64,000 nt of DNA from an uncultured Bacillota bacterium (GTDB lineage: Bacteria; Bacillota; Clostridia; Oscillospirales; Oscillospiraceae), in the NCBI GenBank assembly GCA_947073765.1, contig CAMTMZ010000001.1, positions 86,592 to 150,591 on the forward strand, read 5' to 3'. A program made the translations under genes and the position numbers. Shown here in pieces: positions 7,975-16,991 of this stretch. A model generated the notes under the pieces. That model did not search any database. It was not told the origin of the DNA and was given only the letters and a program-made list of their open reading frames with translations. Numbering within the stretch: position 1 is the first letter of the stretch; each line of letters starts with the position of its first letter.

Positions 7975-8400
7975 GTGTCAGAGTTTGAGGACAAACTGAA
8001 TTCCATTTTGGGAAATCAAGCGGCGATGAACCAGATTATGGCCCTGGCCCGCTCCCTGTCGGGAGACCAGCCGTCAGCACAGGTGACATCCGCTCCCGAT
8101 AATCCGGAGAACACGGAGGAGGAAGCTACATATGTGCCCGTGACAGAAGCTTCCGACGAAGCCCCTGATCTATCAGCCCTTTTGGGACAGATTGATCCCA
8201 AAATGATTCAGACGGGGATGGACATTATCCGTCAGGCCAAGGGGGCCGAGGACCAAAGTACAGCTTTGTTGAATGCCATGCGGCCGTTTTTAAAAGAGGA
8301 ACGCCGGGCCCGGCTGGACCGGGCCATTCAACTGGCCCGAATGACTAGACTGATACGGGCGACCCTGAGTGTCCTGGGAGAGGAGGGGAAGCGTGTATAA
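7975..8400 (+). CDS. Conserved hypothetical protein, second of a small-gene trio
   Basis: A 141-aa protein starting at GTG 7975 behind GGGGGGCAGG. The N-terminus FEDKLNSILGNQAAMNQIMA resembles a short helical domain, followed by a low-complexity acidic linker (about residues 40-65), then a helical C-terminal half with basic residues (KEERRARLDRAIQLARM). No signal peptide or membrane segment. Its last 8 bases overlap the next start, so translation of the two is coupled. Function unknown. Confidence 0.75.
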   Translation: MSEFEDKLNSILGNQAAMNQIMALARSLSGDQPSAQVTSAPDNPENTEEEATYVPVTEASDEAPDLSALLGQIDPKMIQTGMDIIRQAKGAEDQSTALLNAMRPFLKEERRARLDRAIQLARMTRLIRATLSVLGEEGKRV

Positions 8401-8740
8401 TCGCTACATCCCGGAGGATATCTCCTATACCCGTCTGGAACCGGCTCAGCTTTCCCGGAAAAGCCCTGGTGGTATAAAAGCGGGACCTAGTCCCCGGCAT
8501 CAGACTCCAAGCCGCTTTTCGGGGATCACCGCGGGGGGAGAGGGGCTGTTCGGTCTATTGCGTGGATATGAGAACGGACTGTCCGGCTTCATGAAAAACC
8601 TCCACTTGGACAAGATCGACAGCGGTGATATTCTTTTGCTGCTGATTGCTTTGTATCTGTGGAAGGAGGGGGATGATCCGGATATAGTAATCGCTCTGGG
8701 GCTGATGCTGCTTATGGGACTGTGGGATGGTGAGGAATAG
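8393..8740 (+). CDS. Conserved hypothetical protein with hydrophobic C-terminus
   Basis: A 115-aa protein. GTG 8393 is chosen because GAGGAGGGG precedes it and it overlaps the previous gene by 8 bp. The N-terminal 60 residues are basic, Pro/Ser rich and start YNRYIPEDISYTRLEP. The C-terminal third is a short amphipathic stretch then a strongly hydrophobic segment, LDKIDSGDILLLLIALYLWK and IVIALGLMLLMG, which could be a membrane hairpin. Family resemblance is to unnamed clostridial proteins; a sporulation role is only a guess. Convergent with the next gene, 27 bp away. Confidence 0.75.
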   Translation: MYNRYIPEDISYTRLEPAQLSRKSPGGIKAGPSPRHQTPSRFSGITAGGEGLFGLLRGYENGLSGFMKNLHLDKIDSGDILLLLIALYLWKEGDDPDIVIALGLMLLMGLWDGEE

Positions 8741-8767
8741 AGGCAGCAAAGAGGACGATCGCTTGAT

Positions 8768-9529
8768 TCATTCTCCTGCTGTGTGCAGAACTTCTCCGCT
8801 GGGCAGGGCAAACCGACCGTCCGCTGGGCAAGGGGACTGCACCGGAGCATAAGACGTCATGCGGTAGACCAGCTGCCCCTGTTCCTCGGTCTCAGCGGAG
8901 ACAAGCAGACCATTGTCCACGCTGACCCAAAACCGTTGGAACCATGGTGATCCGCTACGCTGTACTTCCACCAGAATACAGGGCAGATCGCCCCGAAGTT
9001 CGTAGCCGGCAGCAATAATTTCATCAGATTCCAGCTCCAAAACTGTCTCATAGGTGGGGATATGCTGGGCTAAATCAGAGGATTTGCTGTCCGCTGGGGC
9101 GCTCTGGTACTGCTGAGAACCGTCATACCAGTAGTAGGTGGTGTCATTACCGGTGAGATCGTGGCGCACAACGCCGGAGGGCAGAGTCTGTACACTGTGA
9201 GACCAGCCGTCGTCCGCCCAAATCTGGACTTGGGTGGTGGCGGAGCCCCCGCTCCAGAAGGTTTCTACCGTCAGTTCCCGATAATAGCTGCTGGGGCGTT
9301 CCAGAGTAGCCACTACCCCAGTGACAGTTTGGGTGGTGACCTCAACGCGCTGGAAGTCCTGCTCCTCAGAGCCGGCGGCAGAGATATCACCCGGATCCGC
9401 ACTGGAGGAAGGGAGGATTACTTCTGGAGTGTTGGCGGCAAAAAGAACCCGGCCAAAACTGGCGCAGATGGCCGCTACGATGAGAGCCACAATGGCAACG
9501 ACAATAACAAGCCGGTTTTTTTGTTCCAA
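8768..9529 (-). CDS. Membrane-anchored extracytoplasmic protein of unknown function
   Basis: A 253-aa protein with one N-terminal membrane helix (residues 7-31) and no lipobox. The exported part begins with a Ser/Asp-rich linker and continues as a beta-rich domain with many Tyr, Trp and Thr (YYRELTVETFWSGG, TTYYWYDGSQQYQSAP, RFWVSVDNGLLVSAETEEQG). The strand pattern recalls LolA/RseB-like folds that bind lipid or peptide, but this is only a structural impression. It is followed downstream on the same strand by nothing until the convergent small-gene trio. Confidence 0.7.
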   Translation of the reverse strand: MEQKNRLVIVVAIVALIVAAICASFGRVLFAANTPEVILPSSSADPGDISAAGSEEQDFQRVEVTTQTVTGVVATLERPSSYYRELTVETFWSGGSATTQVQIWADDGWSHSVQTLPSGVVRHDLTGNDTTYYWYDGSQQYQSAPADSKSSDLAQHIPTYETVLELESDEIIAAGYELRGDLPCILVEVQRSGSPWFQRFWVSVDNGLLVSAETEEQGQLVYRMTSYAPVQSPCPADGRFALPSGEVLHTAGE

Positions 9530-9572
9530 TGTCCCTCACCTCCAGCAAGGGGCGCAGAGGCCGCCTCTTTTG

Positions 9573-10721
9573 TTAACCCCGGAACTCCTCAGGGGGCGTA
9601 TTGCGTGCGCCAAAGTGCCAGGAGATAGCGTCGGCAATGCGGCGGCACGCCTGGCCATCCCCATAGGGATTGACAGCATGGGCCATTTTGTTGTATTCGG
9701 CCTGATCAGACAGCAGATGAGCGGCCATCTGGAAAACAGGCTCTGCCTCCACACCAACCAGACGGACAGTGCCGGCGGCTACCGCCTCAGGGCGTTCTGT
9801 TTCCCGACGAAGGACAAGCACTGGTTTGCCCAGAGCGGGGGCCTCCTCCTGAAGTCCGCCAGAGTCTGTCATTACAATATGGCACCGGGCCATCAAGTTG
9901 TGCATTTCCCGCACATCCAAAGGAGAGATGAGGTGAATACGGGGATGGTCCCCCAGGTATTTTCGGGCGGTTTCTTGAACCACGGGAGACAGGTGAACGG
10001 GGTAGACCAGCACAGCGTTATGGAAAGTATCAGCGATGCGGCGGAGCGCAATCATGATATTTGCCATGGGCTGGCCATAGTTTTCCCGGCGGTGACAGGT
10101 AACCAGAATTACCTTTTGATTGACATAGTCTAAGGTGTTCAGTTTTTTTTCAGAAAAATGAAAATCTTTTACAACTGTTGTCTGAAGGGCATCAATCACC
10201 GTGTTGCCTGTTACGAATACGCCGTCTGTGATGTTTTCCCGGGCCAGGTTGTCCCGGTTGGAGACAGTTGGGCAGAAGTGAAGGTCGGCGATGGCCCCAG
10301 TCAGCTTGCGGTTGATCTCCTCAGGAAAGGGAGACCACTTGTCATAAGTGCGCAAACCTGCCTCCACATGACCGACAGGAATTTTGTGATAGAACGCGGC
10401 CAGCGCTCCGGCAAAGGTGGTGGAGGTGTCCCCATGTACCAGAACCAGGTCAGGCCTGGCCTCTGCCAGAACGCTGTCCATGCCGTTAAGGCATTTGGAG
10501 GTAATGGTAGACAAAGTCTGTCGGGGCTCCATCACATTCAGGTCATAGTCAGGCTTCAGGGAAAAGATGTCCAGCACCGAATCCAGCATCTCCCGGTGCT
10601 GGGCAGTGACACAGCAAAGGGGGGTAAATTCGGGACGGTTGGCCAGTTCCAAGGCAAGAGGGGCCATTTTAATGGCTTCAGGCCGAGTGCCGAACACTGT
10701 CATCACTTTTATTTTGCTCAT
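9573..10721 (-). CDS. wecB: Non-hydrolysing UDP-N-acetylglucosamine 2-epimerase
   Basis: Interconverts UDP-GlcNAc and UDP-ManNAc for teichoic-acid linkage units or surface polysaccharide. It is 382 aa, normal. Key motifs: TVFGTRPEAIKMAPL at residues 8-22, HGDTSTTFAGALAAFY, GHVEAGLRT, TCHRREN, and the C-terminal TDSGGLQEEAPALGKPVLVL. The catalytic Asp/Glu/His positions are present. Its ATG overlaps the stop of the upstream tagO-type gene by 4 bp (ATGA), so these two wall-precursor enzymes are coupled. Confidence 0.95.
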   Translation of the reverse strand: MSKIKVMTVFGTRPEAIKMAPLALELANRPEFTPLCCVTAQHREMLDSVLDIFSLKPDYDLNVMEPRQTLSTITSKCLNGMDSVLAEARPDLVLVHGDTSTTFAGALAAFYHKIPVGHVEAGLRTYDKWSPFPEEINRKLTGAIADLHFCPTVSNRDNLARENITDGVFVTGNTVIDALQTTVVKDFHFSEKKLNTLDYVNQKVILVTCHRRENYGQPMANIMIALRRIADTFHNAVLVYPVHLSPVVQETARKYLGDHPRIHLISPLDVREMHNLMARCHIVMTDSGGLQEEAPALGKPVLVLRRETERPEAVAAGTVRLVGVEAEPVFQMAAHLLSDQAEYNKMAHAVNPYGDGQACRRIADAISWHFGARNTPPEEFRG

Positions 10722-11869
10722 TTGTCCGACCGATCCTCCTCACCAAAAAAATTTTCAATGTCTGCGGGTTGGCTGCGGCGGGGTTTGGCCACCCTGACTT
10801 CGCCGGAAGACACAGGAGGAGATGTCCCGTTGCTGTGATCCAGATACAGCTTGCCAGCCACAGCTCCGGCGGCGCACAGGGCCAGAAGAAAAAGCATGGC
10901 CCTTACGACACCGATGGTGGTGAGCACAACGGCGGACAGGCCCAGAATGGCGCTGATGATGTAGAGTACCGCCACAGCCTGTTTTTGGGAGAAGCCCATG
11001 TCGATGAGCCGGTGGTGAATATGTCCGCGGTCAGGAGACATGGGGGACTGCCCGTGAGACACCCGGCGCAGGATGGCAAAGCAGGTGTCGAAAATAGGCA
11101 GACCAAGCATCAGGAAAGGGACAGCAAAGGAGATGATGGCGTAAAACTTGAACAGGCCCTGAATGGAGACTACCGCCAGGATGAAGCCCAGGAAGGTTGA
11201 GCCGGTATCCCCCATGAAAATTTTGGCCGGGTTCAGGTTGTAGGGCAGAAATCCGATGCAGGCCCCAGACAGCGCTCCCATAAGCAGGGCCGCATCAGGT
11301 TCCAATACGATGAGAGCAATCACCAACAGCGTCATGGAGCTGATCGTGGATACTCCGCAGGCCAGACCGTCCAGACCGTCGATAAGATTGACCGCGTTGG
11401 TGATGCCTACGATCCAAAAAACTGTAATGGGGACTGCCAGCCAGCCCAGCTCCCAGAAGGGCTCGGAACTGAAAATATTAGGGTTAGATAGGAACTCGAT
11501 GCGGTTGCCATGGAGTACGGCAATCAGGGCGGCTCCAATCTGGGTGAAGAACTTGGGCAGGGCAGGCAGGGAGTAGATATCATCTAAAATGCCCAGGATG
11601 ACAATGACCACGCCGCCCAGCAGCATCCCCTGCAGTTCGGACGTAAGGGGCAGGAAAATCAGCACACTGAGAATGAAGCCGAAAAATATAGCGAGCCCGC
11701 CCATCCGGGGAATGGGGTGATCGTGCATCCGGCGGCCGTCTTTAGGCACGTCTACTGCCCCCACCCGGAAAGCCAGAGACCGGACCACTGGTGTGGAAAT
11801 GAGCGCGACCAGGGCGGCAGTGAAGAGAGCGGCCGCGGCCAGCCCTACAGAGGAAAGTTGGATGGACAT
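10718..11869 (-). CDS. tagO: Undecaprenyl-phosphate GlcNAc-1-phosphate transferase
   Basis: Polytopic membrane enzyme of the MraY/WecA/TagO family that moves GlcNAc-1-phosphate onto undecaprenyl phosphate, the first step in wall teichoic acid or surface glycan synthesis. It is 383 aa with about 10-11 membrane helices. Seen motifs: the Asp-rich cytoplasmic loop after DGRRMHDHPIPRMGG, GILDDIYSLPA, NAVNLIDGLDGLACG, KIFMGDTGSTFLG and RVSHGQSPMSPDRGHIHHRL. The C-terminal about 40 residues are a hydrophilic tail. It shares a 4-bp overlap with wecB. Confidence 0.95.
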   Translation of the reverse strand: MSIQLSSVGLAAAALFTAALVALISTPVVRSLAFRVGAVDVPKDGRRMHDHPIPRMGGLAIFFGFILSVLIFLPLTSELQGMLLGGVVIVILGILDDIYSLPALPKFFTQIGAALIAVLHGNRIEFLSNPNIFSSEPFWELGWLAVPITVFWIVGITNAVNLIDGLDGLACGVSTISSMTLLVIALIVLEPDAALLMGALSGACIGFLPYNLNPAKIFMGDTGSTFLGFILAVVSIQGLFKFYAIISFAVPFLMLGLPIFDTCFAILRRVSHGQSPMSPDRGHIHHRLIDMGFSQKQAVAVLYIISAILGLSAVVLTTIGVVRAMLFLLALCAAGAVAGKLYLDHSNGTSPPVSSGEVRVAKPRRSQPADIENFFGEEDRSDK

Positions 11870-11928
11870 GATTTAGAACCTCTTTCTAAGAAAAAGCCAA
11901 AAGAAAAACTGCTTATTGTGCTCTTTGG

Positions 11929-12927
11929 TTACCGTGACACAAAACCGATTTTTTTATACACTTTGCGCAAAGTCTTGCCGGCCACATAGGAGGCCTTTTC
12001 TGCGCTCGCCTTGTAGACACTCTCCAAGTAGGCCTTGTCGGCCAGAATGCGGGCGGCCTCCTCGCGGATGGGGCGGAGAGTTTCTACCACGGCGTCGCCC
12101 ACGGCGGGCTTGAATTTGCCATAGCCCTGACCGGCGAACTCCGACTCAATCGCCTCGAAGCTCTTGCCGGTAACAGCGGAGTAGATGTTCATCAGGTTGG
12201 CTACGCCGGGCTTGTTGGCGGGGTCGTAACGGATGGGGTTCTCTGTGTCGCTGTCCGTAACGGCCCGCTTAAATTTGCGCTGGATGTCCTCTGGCTTCTC
12301 CATTAGGAATACGCAGCCCTCGGGTATAGACTTGGACATCTTGCTGTCCGGAGTGGTCAGGCCCATCACCCGAGCTCCCGCCTTTGGAATATAGGGTTCT
12401 GGCATTTTGAACACATCGCCGTAGATACCGTTGAATCGCTGGACGATGTTCCGGGTCAGCTCCACGTGCTGCTTCTGGTCCTCGCCCACGGGGACAAAAT
12501 CAGGCTGATAGAGAAGGATATCTGCCGCCATCAGCGCGGGGTATGTGAACAGGCCGCCGTTGATGTTGTCCTTGTGCTTGGCGGATTTGTCCTTGAACTG
12601 TGTCATGCGGCTGAGCTCGCCGAACATGGTGTAGCAGTTGAGCACCCAGCCAAGCTCAGCGTGCTGAGGGACGTGGGATTGAATGAACAGGGTGTTCTGC
12701 TCCGGATCCAGGCCGCAGGCGATGTATTGGGCCAGCTGCTCCAGGGTGCGGCGGCGCAGGTCGGCGGGGGTCTGACGGACGGTAATGGTGTGCATGTCGG
12801 CCATGAAATAGTAGCAGTCAAACTCCTCGGCCCGGGCGGCCCAGTTTTTGATGGCGCCCAGGTAGTTGCCCAGGTGCAGGTCTCCACTAGGCTGGATGCC
12901 GGAGAGCATTACTTTTTTTTCATTCAT
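11929..12927 (-). CDS. trpS: Tryptophanyl-tRNA synthetase
   Basis: Class I aminoacyl-tRNA synthetase charging tRNA-Trp, 332 aa, usual bacterial length. The HIGH-type motif is in SGDLHLGNYLGA (residues 14-25) and the KMSKS loop is TPDSKMSKSIPEG. An AAAGGAG site precedes the ATG. It has its own promoter at 12980-13008, and I see no T-box in the short leader. The downstream tagO gene starts 59 bp beyond the stop, so read-through is possible. Confidence 0.97.
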   Translation of the reverse strand: MNEKKVMLSGIQPSGDLHLGNYLGAIKNWAARAEEFDCYYFMADMHTITVRQTPADLRRRTLEQLAQYIACGLDPEQNTLFIQSHVPQHAELGWVLNCYTMFGELSRMTQFKDKSAKHKDNINGGLFTYPALMAADILLYQPDFVPVGEDQKQHVELTRNIVQRFNGIYGDVFKMPEPYIPKAGARVMGLTTPDSKMSKSIPEGCVFLMEKPEDIQRKFKRAVTDSDTENPIRYDPANKPGVANLMNIYSAVTGKSFEAIESEFAGQGYGKFKPAVGDAVVETLRPIREEAARILADKAYLESVYKASAEKASYVAGKTLRKVYKKIGFVSR

Positions 12928-12979
12928 GTGTGTTGCTCCTTTGCTCAGACGCTGCTTCGCATCTGCATGATATCACCAT

Positions 12980-13008
12980 ATTGTACCACTAACTGGGGAG
13001 AAAGGCAA
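12980..13008 (-). promoter_or_regulatory. Sigma-A promoter of trpS
   Basis: On the minus strand TTGCCT (13003-13008), 17-bp spacer, TACAAT (12980-12985), about 50 bp before the start codon. The short leader leaves no room for a T-box. Confidence 0.75.
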
Positions 13009-13095
13009 CAGGTTTGGGCCATTGGAGGAGATAAAAAGGAATTGTTTCCAATTTAGACATATTATGTTATGATAGAGGGAAAGGGGGAATTTTCT

Positions 13096-13347
13096 ATGTC
13101 CTGGTACGTCTATATCCTCCGTTGCGGAGACGATACCCTCTATACCGGCATCACCGACGACGTGGCGCGCCGCCTGGCCGCCCACCGCAGCGGCAGGGGG
13201 GCCAAATATACCCGGGGGAGAGGGCCGCTGGAGCTGGTTTATACCGAGGAGGTCTCCGACAAGCCCGCTGCTTTGCGCCGGGAGTACCAGATCAAGCGGT
13301 TGAGCCGTTTGGAAAAGGAACGTCTGATTGAAGAGACGCAAAAATAG
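13096..13347 (+). CDS. GIY-YIG domain protein (YhbQ/UPF0213 type)
   Basis: An 83-aa single-domain GIY-YIG nuclease-superfamily protein. The start is ATG 13096, 8 bases after AAGGGGG; a longer reading from 13069 lacks a site. The hallmark residues are in WYVYILRCGDDTLYTGITDD, with the conserved Arg in DVARRLAAH and Glu in LELVYTEE. Stand-alone proteins of this type act on DNA ends or are uncharacterised. Single-gene unit with a terminator directly at its stop codon. Confidence 0.9.
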   Translation: MSWYVYILRCGDDTLYTGITDDVARRLAAHRSGRGAKYTRGRGPLELVYTEEVSDKPAALRREYQIKRLSRLEKERLIEETQK

Positions 13348-13374
13348 GACCGTCCGCGAAGCACGGACGGTCCT
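13346..13374. terminator. Convergent terminator
   Basis: An 11-bp perfect stem (13346-13356 / 13364-13374, loop of 7). On the minus strand it is followed by CTATTTTTGC, so it mainly ends the membrane-protein gene that stops at 13381. Confidence 0.8.
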
Positions 13375-13380
13375 GCTGTC

Positions 13381-15099
13381 TTATTCGTTGCGAGGGAACA
13401 CAGTCATTCGCTCGTTGATCTGCAGCGTATATCCGTCGTAGATGGAGGGCGGGGCCTCATGATCCAAAACAGATATGGGCTGGGCATACTCGATGGTGAC
13501 GGTATCTCCCACGTTGAGGGTGACCACATCCCGGTTTTGGGCGGCGGAGAGGGAGTAGAAAACTTTCTCGCCCTGGAGGCGGATGAAGTAGTAGGAGTTG
13601 CCCTCCATGACGGCGGTCCTGATTTCGGCTACCTTACCCTTCGCCTCGGTCTGGGGCAGGGCCTCCACCTTGGTGACACCCTTGTCGGTGAGCATCTGGA
13701 TATACTTCTGCTCGCAGACCGGGACGGCGTCCCCGATGGCAACGATGTCGTACCGGGCCACGTTGACCATGGCGTAGGTCTTCACCAGGTTGGCGGCGTC
13801 CTTCAGGGGGATGAAGTAGGTGGGCTCCCCGGCAATGTTCAGCAGCAGGGGGAAGGTAGCCCGGTAGTTCAGGTCCTGAACCACACCCTCAGCCGACGCC
13901 TGGGCGGCGGACTCGGTGGCGCCGGGGGCGGTGTAGAAGTGGGTCTCCTTGGTGCGCTGGTTGGTGAGCAGGAAGCCCAGGTTGGACTGGTCGGCATTGG
14001 CGGAGGTGACGCCGGTGTACATATACACATCGTCGTTCATGGCGATATAGTTGTAGCCGCTGGTGGTCTGGGTCACGTCCTTTTGTCCCAGGATGGAGTT
14101 AATGAAGCCGTGAATCAGGGTGCCGTAGTAGTCATACTGCTGCATGATCAGCTCCGGGACGTAGAGGGTGTCAACCCAGTTGGGGACCTCCTCGCAATAC
14201 TGGCACTCACCAGTGACGGCGTCCACCAGCACAGCACCCTGGATATCCACACCGCCGAACAGGCCGATGCGCTTCACCACCCGGGGAGCGATCCAGAAGG
14301 GGTGGCCCTCCTCGTTGATCTCAAACTCCGGGGTGGCGAACATCATGGTGGGGTATTGGAAACGCAGGTGGCGCAGGATGTTCCGGTTCAGAGGCTCGGA
14401 GAAGGAGTATTTCATCCCTTCGCTCAGCCGGGTGACGGTGGCCTCCTGGGTGACCATGTCCACCACCACGTAGGCGGGCAGGCCGTTGCCCCGGTTGGTG
14501 AACCACTTAATCAGGTCGGCGTAGGCGATGGGGGCCACCCGGACGGGACGGCCCTGGTAGTTGATCTGGGTGGAGTCGTTGGAGTATTCGAACTGGCTGA
14601 CCATGTCGCTGAGGGTGCCCATCTGCCGGTCGCCTAGGAACTCGGCGGAGGAGCGATCCAGGGTGGGGATCTCATTAAAAGAGATCTGGGCTACGTCGGC
14701 GGCGAAGTCGCCGGTCTGAACGGTGAGCAGCTCCCGGTAGGCAGAGGCCCGGAAAATAGGCATGGAAATAATCTGTCCCACAATGGCCACCACAATCACG
14801 GCGGCGAAGAGAATCAGCACAGGCAGGCAGCTTTTTTTGACAAACTGGAACCAGTCCTTCAGCTTTTCTTTCGGAGTGCGTACGACAGAATCATTGGCGG
14901 GTTTGACTGACAGAGCAAAAACGCTGACAGTGTACACCACGCATAACAGGGCTAAAAAGCTGTAGAAATCGCCGGATTGTGGGTTAATAGCGGGCAGGGA
15001 TACGTAAAAGTAGATAAAGCCCACCGCCGCCGTAATCAGCAGGCTGACCAGCAGGCTGCCCGCCCGGCCCATAGGCTTTCGGGTCATTTTTTCGTTCAA
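13381..15099 (-). CDS. Large membrane protein of unknown function
   Basis: A 572-aa protein with three N-terminal membrane helices (about residues 14-34, 43-63 and 92-112) and then a large extracytoplasmic part of about 450 residues, rich in Tyr, Thr and Asn, with several repeated beta-type segments such as LPAYVVVDMVTQEATVTRL and DIQGAVLVDAVTGECQYCEE that resemble PepSY-like modules. The start appears to be TTG 15099, with GAGGAG about 10 bases upstream. Single-gene unit between gltX and the GIY-YIG gene. I cannot name a family. Confidence 0.75.
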   Translation of the reverse strand: MNEKMTRKPMGRAGSLLVSLLITAAVGFIYFYVSLPAINPQSGDFYSFLALLCVVYTVSVFALSVKPANDSVVRTPKEKLKDWFQFVKKSCLPVLILFAAVIVVAIVGQIISMPIFRASAYRELLTVQTGDFAADVAQISFNEIPTLDRSSAEFLGDRQMGTLSDMVSQFEYSNDSTQINYQGRPVRVAPIAYADLIKWFTNRGNGLPAYVVVDMVTQEATVTRLSEGMKYSFSEPLNRNILRHLRFQYPTMMFATPEFEINEEGHPFWIAPRVVKRIGLFGGVDIQGAVLVDAVTGECQYCEEVPNWVDTLYVPELIMQQYDYYGTLIHGFINSILGQKDVTQTTSGYNYIAMNDDVYMYTGVTSANADQSNLGFLLTNQRTKETHFYTAPGATESAAQASAEGVVQDLNYRATFPLLLNIAGEPTYFIPLKDAANLVKTYAMVNVARYDIVAIGDAVPVCEQKYIQMLTDKGVTKVEALPQTEAKGKVAEIRTAVMEGNSYYFIRLQGEKVFYSLSAAQNRDVVTLNVGDTVTIEYAQPISVLDHEAPPSIYDGYTLQINERMTVFPRNE

Positions 15100-15218
15100 G
15101 ATTAAAATTCTCCTCTCTGGCTGCAGGGACGGTTTTTGCCGGCCTCCAGCTCTTTTGATATAGCATATACGCTTTTCCTGAAAAAAGCAATGAATAGAAG
15201 ATTAAATTTTGCCGACTC

Positions 15219-15247
15219 TTGCCAAATGATCAAAAGTCTTCTATAAT
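15219..15247 (+). promoter_or_regulatory. Sigma-A promoter of gltX
   Basis: TTGCCA (15219-15224), 17-bp spacer, perfect TATAAT (15242-15247), 32 bp before the start codon. The short leader holds no T-box. Confidence 0.85.
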
Positions 15248-15279
15248 ATGGGCATAACCACTGTACTGGAGGAGAACGT

Positions 15280-16764
15280 ATGGCTTTAGATATGAAGTAT
15301 TTTGAGGAGATGGAGGTCAAAATTCCAAAGGGTAAGGTGCGCACCCGGTTTGCGCCGTCCCCCACGGGGTATATGCACGTTGGCAATCTGCGCACGGCAC
15401 TGTATACCTGGCTCATTGCACGGAACGCTGGGGGTACCTTCATCCTGCGCATTGAGGATACCGATCAGGGGCGTCTGGTGGAGGGCGCCACCGACGTCAT
15501 TTATAAGACGCTGGCCGAGTGTAAGCTGAACCACGATGAGGGCCCCGATGTGGGCGGCCCCGTGGCCCCTTATATTCAGTCGGAGCGGCGGGATACCTAC
15601 GGCAAGTATGCCCGCCTCTTGATTGAGAAGGGTCACGCCTACTACTGCTTTTGCGAGAAGGCGGAGAGCGGAGAGGATTCCGGCGATTTCGACCGGACAG
15701 ATGACCCCTGTCGCAGCCTGTCCACGGCCGAGGCGCAGGCCAAGGTGGACGCCGGGGAGCCCTATGTGATCCGCCAGCGCATCCCCAGGGAGGGGACTAC
15801 CACCTTCCACGACGCCATCTTCGGGGATATCACCGTGGAGAACAAGACCTTGGACGACCAGGTGCTGATCAAGCGGGACGGTATGCCCACCTACAACTTT
15901 GCCAACGTCATAGACGACCACCTGATGGGCATTACTCATGTGGTCCGAGGCAGCGAGTATCTGTCCTCCGCCCCAAAATATAATCTGCTCTACGAGGGCT
16001 TCGGCTGGGACATCCCAACCTATGTTCACTGCTCCCCTGTGATGCGGGACGCCCAGAACAAGATGTCAAAGCGCCATGGCGACCCGTCCTATGAGGATTT
16101 GAAGGACCAGGGGTTCCTCACTGACGCCATTTTAAACTACGTGGCCCTGCTGGGCTGGTCCCCTCGGGGGGATATCGCTGAACAGGAGGTCTTTACTCTG
16201 GACGAGCTGGCCCGTGCCTTTGACCTGGCCGGCATGTCCAAGTCCCCCGCCATTTTCGACATTGAAAAGCTGACCCATTTTAATGCTCTGTACCTCCGGG
16301 CCATGTCGCCGGAGGCCTTTGCGGAGGTGGCAGGGCCCTATATCCGAGAGTCTGTAAAGAATAAACAAATGTCCGTGGAGGAGATTGCCGCCCTGCTCCA
16401 GGCCCGATGTGAAAAGCTTACTGACATCCCCGAAAAGGTGGCCTTTTTCGATAGCCTGCCCGAATACAGCGCGGATCTGTTCACCAACAAGAAATCCAAG
16501 ACCGACCCAGAGGTATCCAAGGCCATGCTGAAGGCCGCCATCCCCATGCTGGAGGGACTGGACCAGTGGACCCAGGACGCCATTCATGGCGGATTGACGG
16601 CTCTGGCCGAAAAGCTGGAAGTCAAAAACGCCACTCTCATGTGGCCGGTGCGCATTGCCGCTGCCGGGCAGGCTGTTACCCCCGGCGGTGCGGTGGAAAT
16701 CTGCCGCATTTTGGGACGAGAGGAGACCCTCCGCCGTTTGAAGCTGGGACTGAACAAGCTTTAA
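15280..16764 (+). CDS. gltX: Glutamyl-tRNA synthetase
   Basis: Class I synthetase charging tRNA-Glu, 494 aa, usual length. The HIGH motif is in RFAPSPTGYMHVGNLRTAL (about residues 23-41) and the KMSKS-type loop is NKMSKRHGD (about 258-266). The anticodon-binding helical C-terminal half is intact. GGAGGAG precedes the ATG. The N-terminus carries about 20 extra residues before the catalytic domain, a common variation. Single-gene unit with its own promoter and terminator. Whether it is discriminating or also charges tRNA-Gln cannot be read from the sequence. Confidence 0.97.
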   Translation: MALDMKYFEEMEVKIPKGKVRTRFAPSPTGYMHVGNLRTALYTWLIARNAGGTFILRIEDTDQGRLVEGATDVIYKTLAECKLNHDEGPDVGGPVAPYIQSERRDTYGKYARLLIEKGHAYYCFCEKAESGEDSGDFDRTDDPCRSLSTAEAQAKVDAGEPYVIRQRIPREGTTTFHDAIFGDITVENKTLDDQVLIKRDGMPTYNFANVIDDHLMGITHVVRGSEYLSSAPKYNLLYEGFGWDIPTYVHCSPVMRDAQNKMSKRHGDPSYEDLKDQGFLTDAILNYVALLGWSPRGDIAEQEVFTLDELARAFDLAGMSKSPAIFDIEKLTHFNALYLRAMSPEAFAEVAGPYIRESVKNKQMSVEEIAALLQARCEKLTDIPEKVAFFDSLPEYSADLFTNKKSKTDPEVSKAMLKAAIPMLEGLDQWTQDAIHGGLTALAEKLEVKNATLMWPVRIAAAGQAVTPGGAVEICRILGREETLRRLKLGLNKL

Positions 16765-16768
16765 GATC

Positions 16769-16796
16769 AAAAAGAGCCGCACATGCGGCTCTTTTT
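16769..16796 (+). terminator. Intrinsic terminator of gltX
   Basis: Stem AAAAAGAGCCGC/GCGGCTCTTTTT starting 5 bp after the stop, with the T-tract forming the 3' arm. Confidence 0.9.
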
Positions 16797-16991
16797 AAGT
16801 TCTCTGATACAGGTGCAGGTCAAACCCGATCTGGCATTTTATAGAGATTCACCTTATGTTCCCCATCCTATCAGGTGGAAAAAATACAAGGGGATTTGAG
16901 GAAAAGGGGTCGAAATTTTGGGCGGGATATGATATATTGAAGGGGCGGCTTGTAGCCGCCTGCCCAAACAATAGATGAGAGGTGATCCCCA

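Noticed and set aside
12928..13095. T-box upstream of trpS
   Set aside because: The leader from the mapped promoter is only about 45 nt and has no T-box sequence.
13459..14637. A 392-codon frame on the plus strand inside the unknown membrane protein gene
   Set aside because: The translation is Gly/Val/His-rich in the manner of antisense shadows, while the minus-strand reading has membrane helices, a start site and a terminator.
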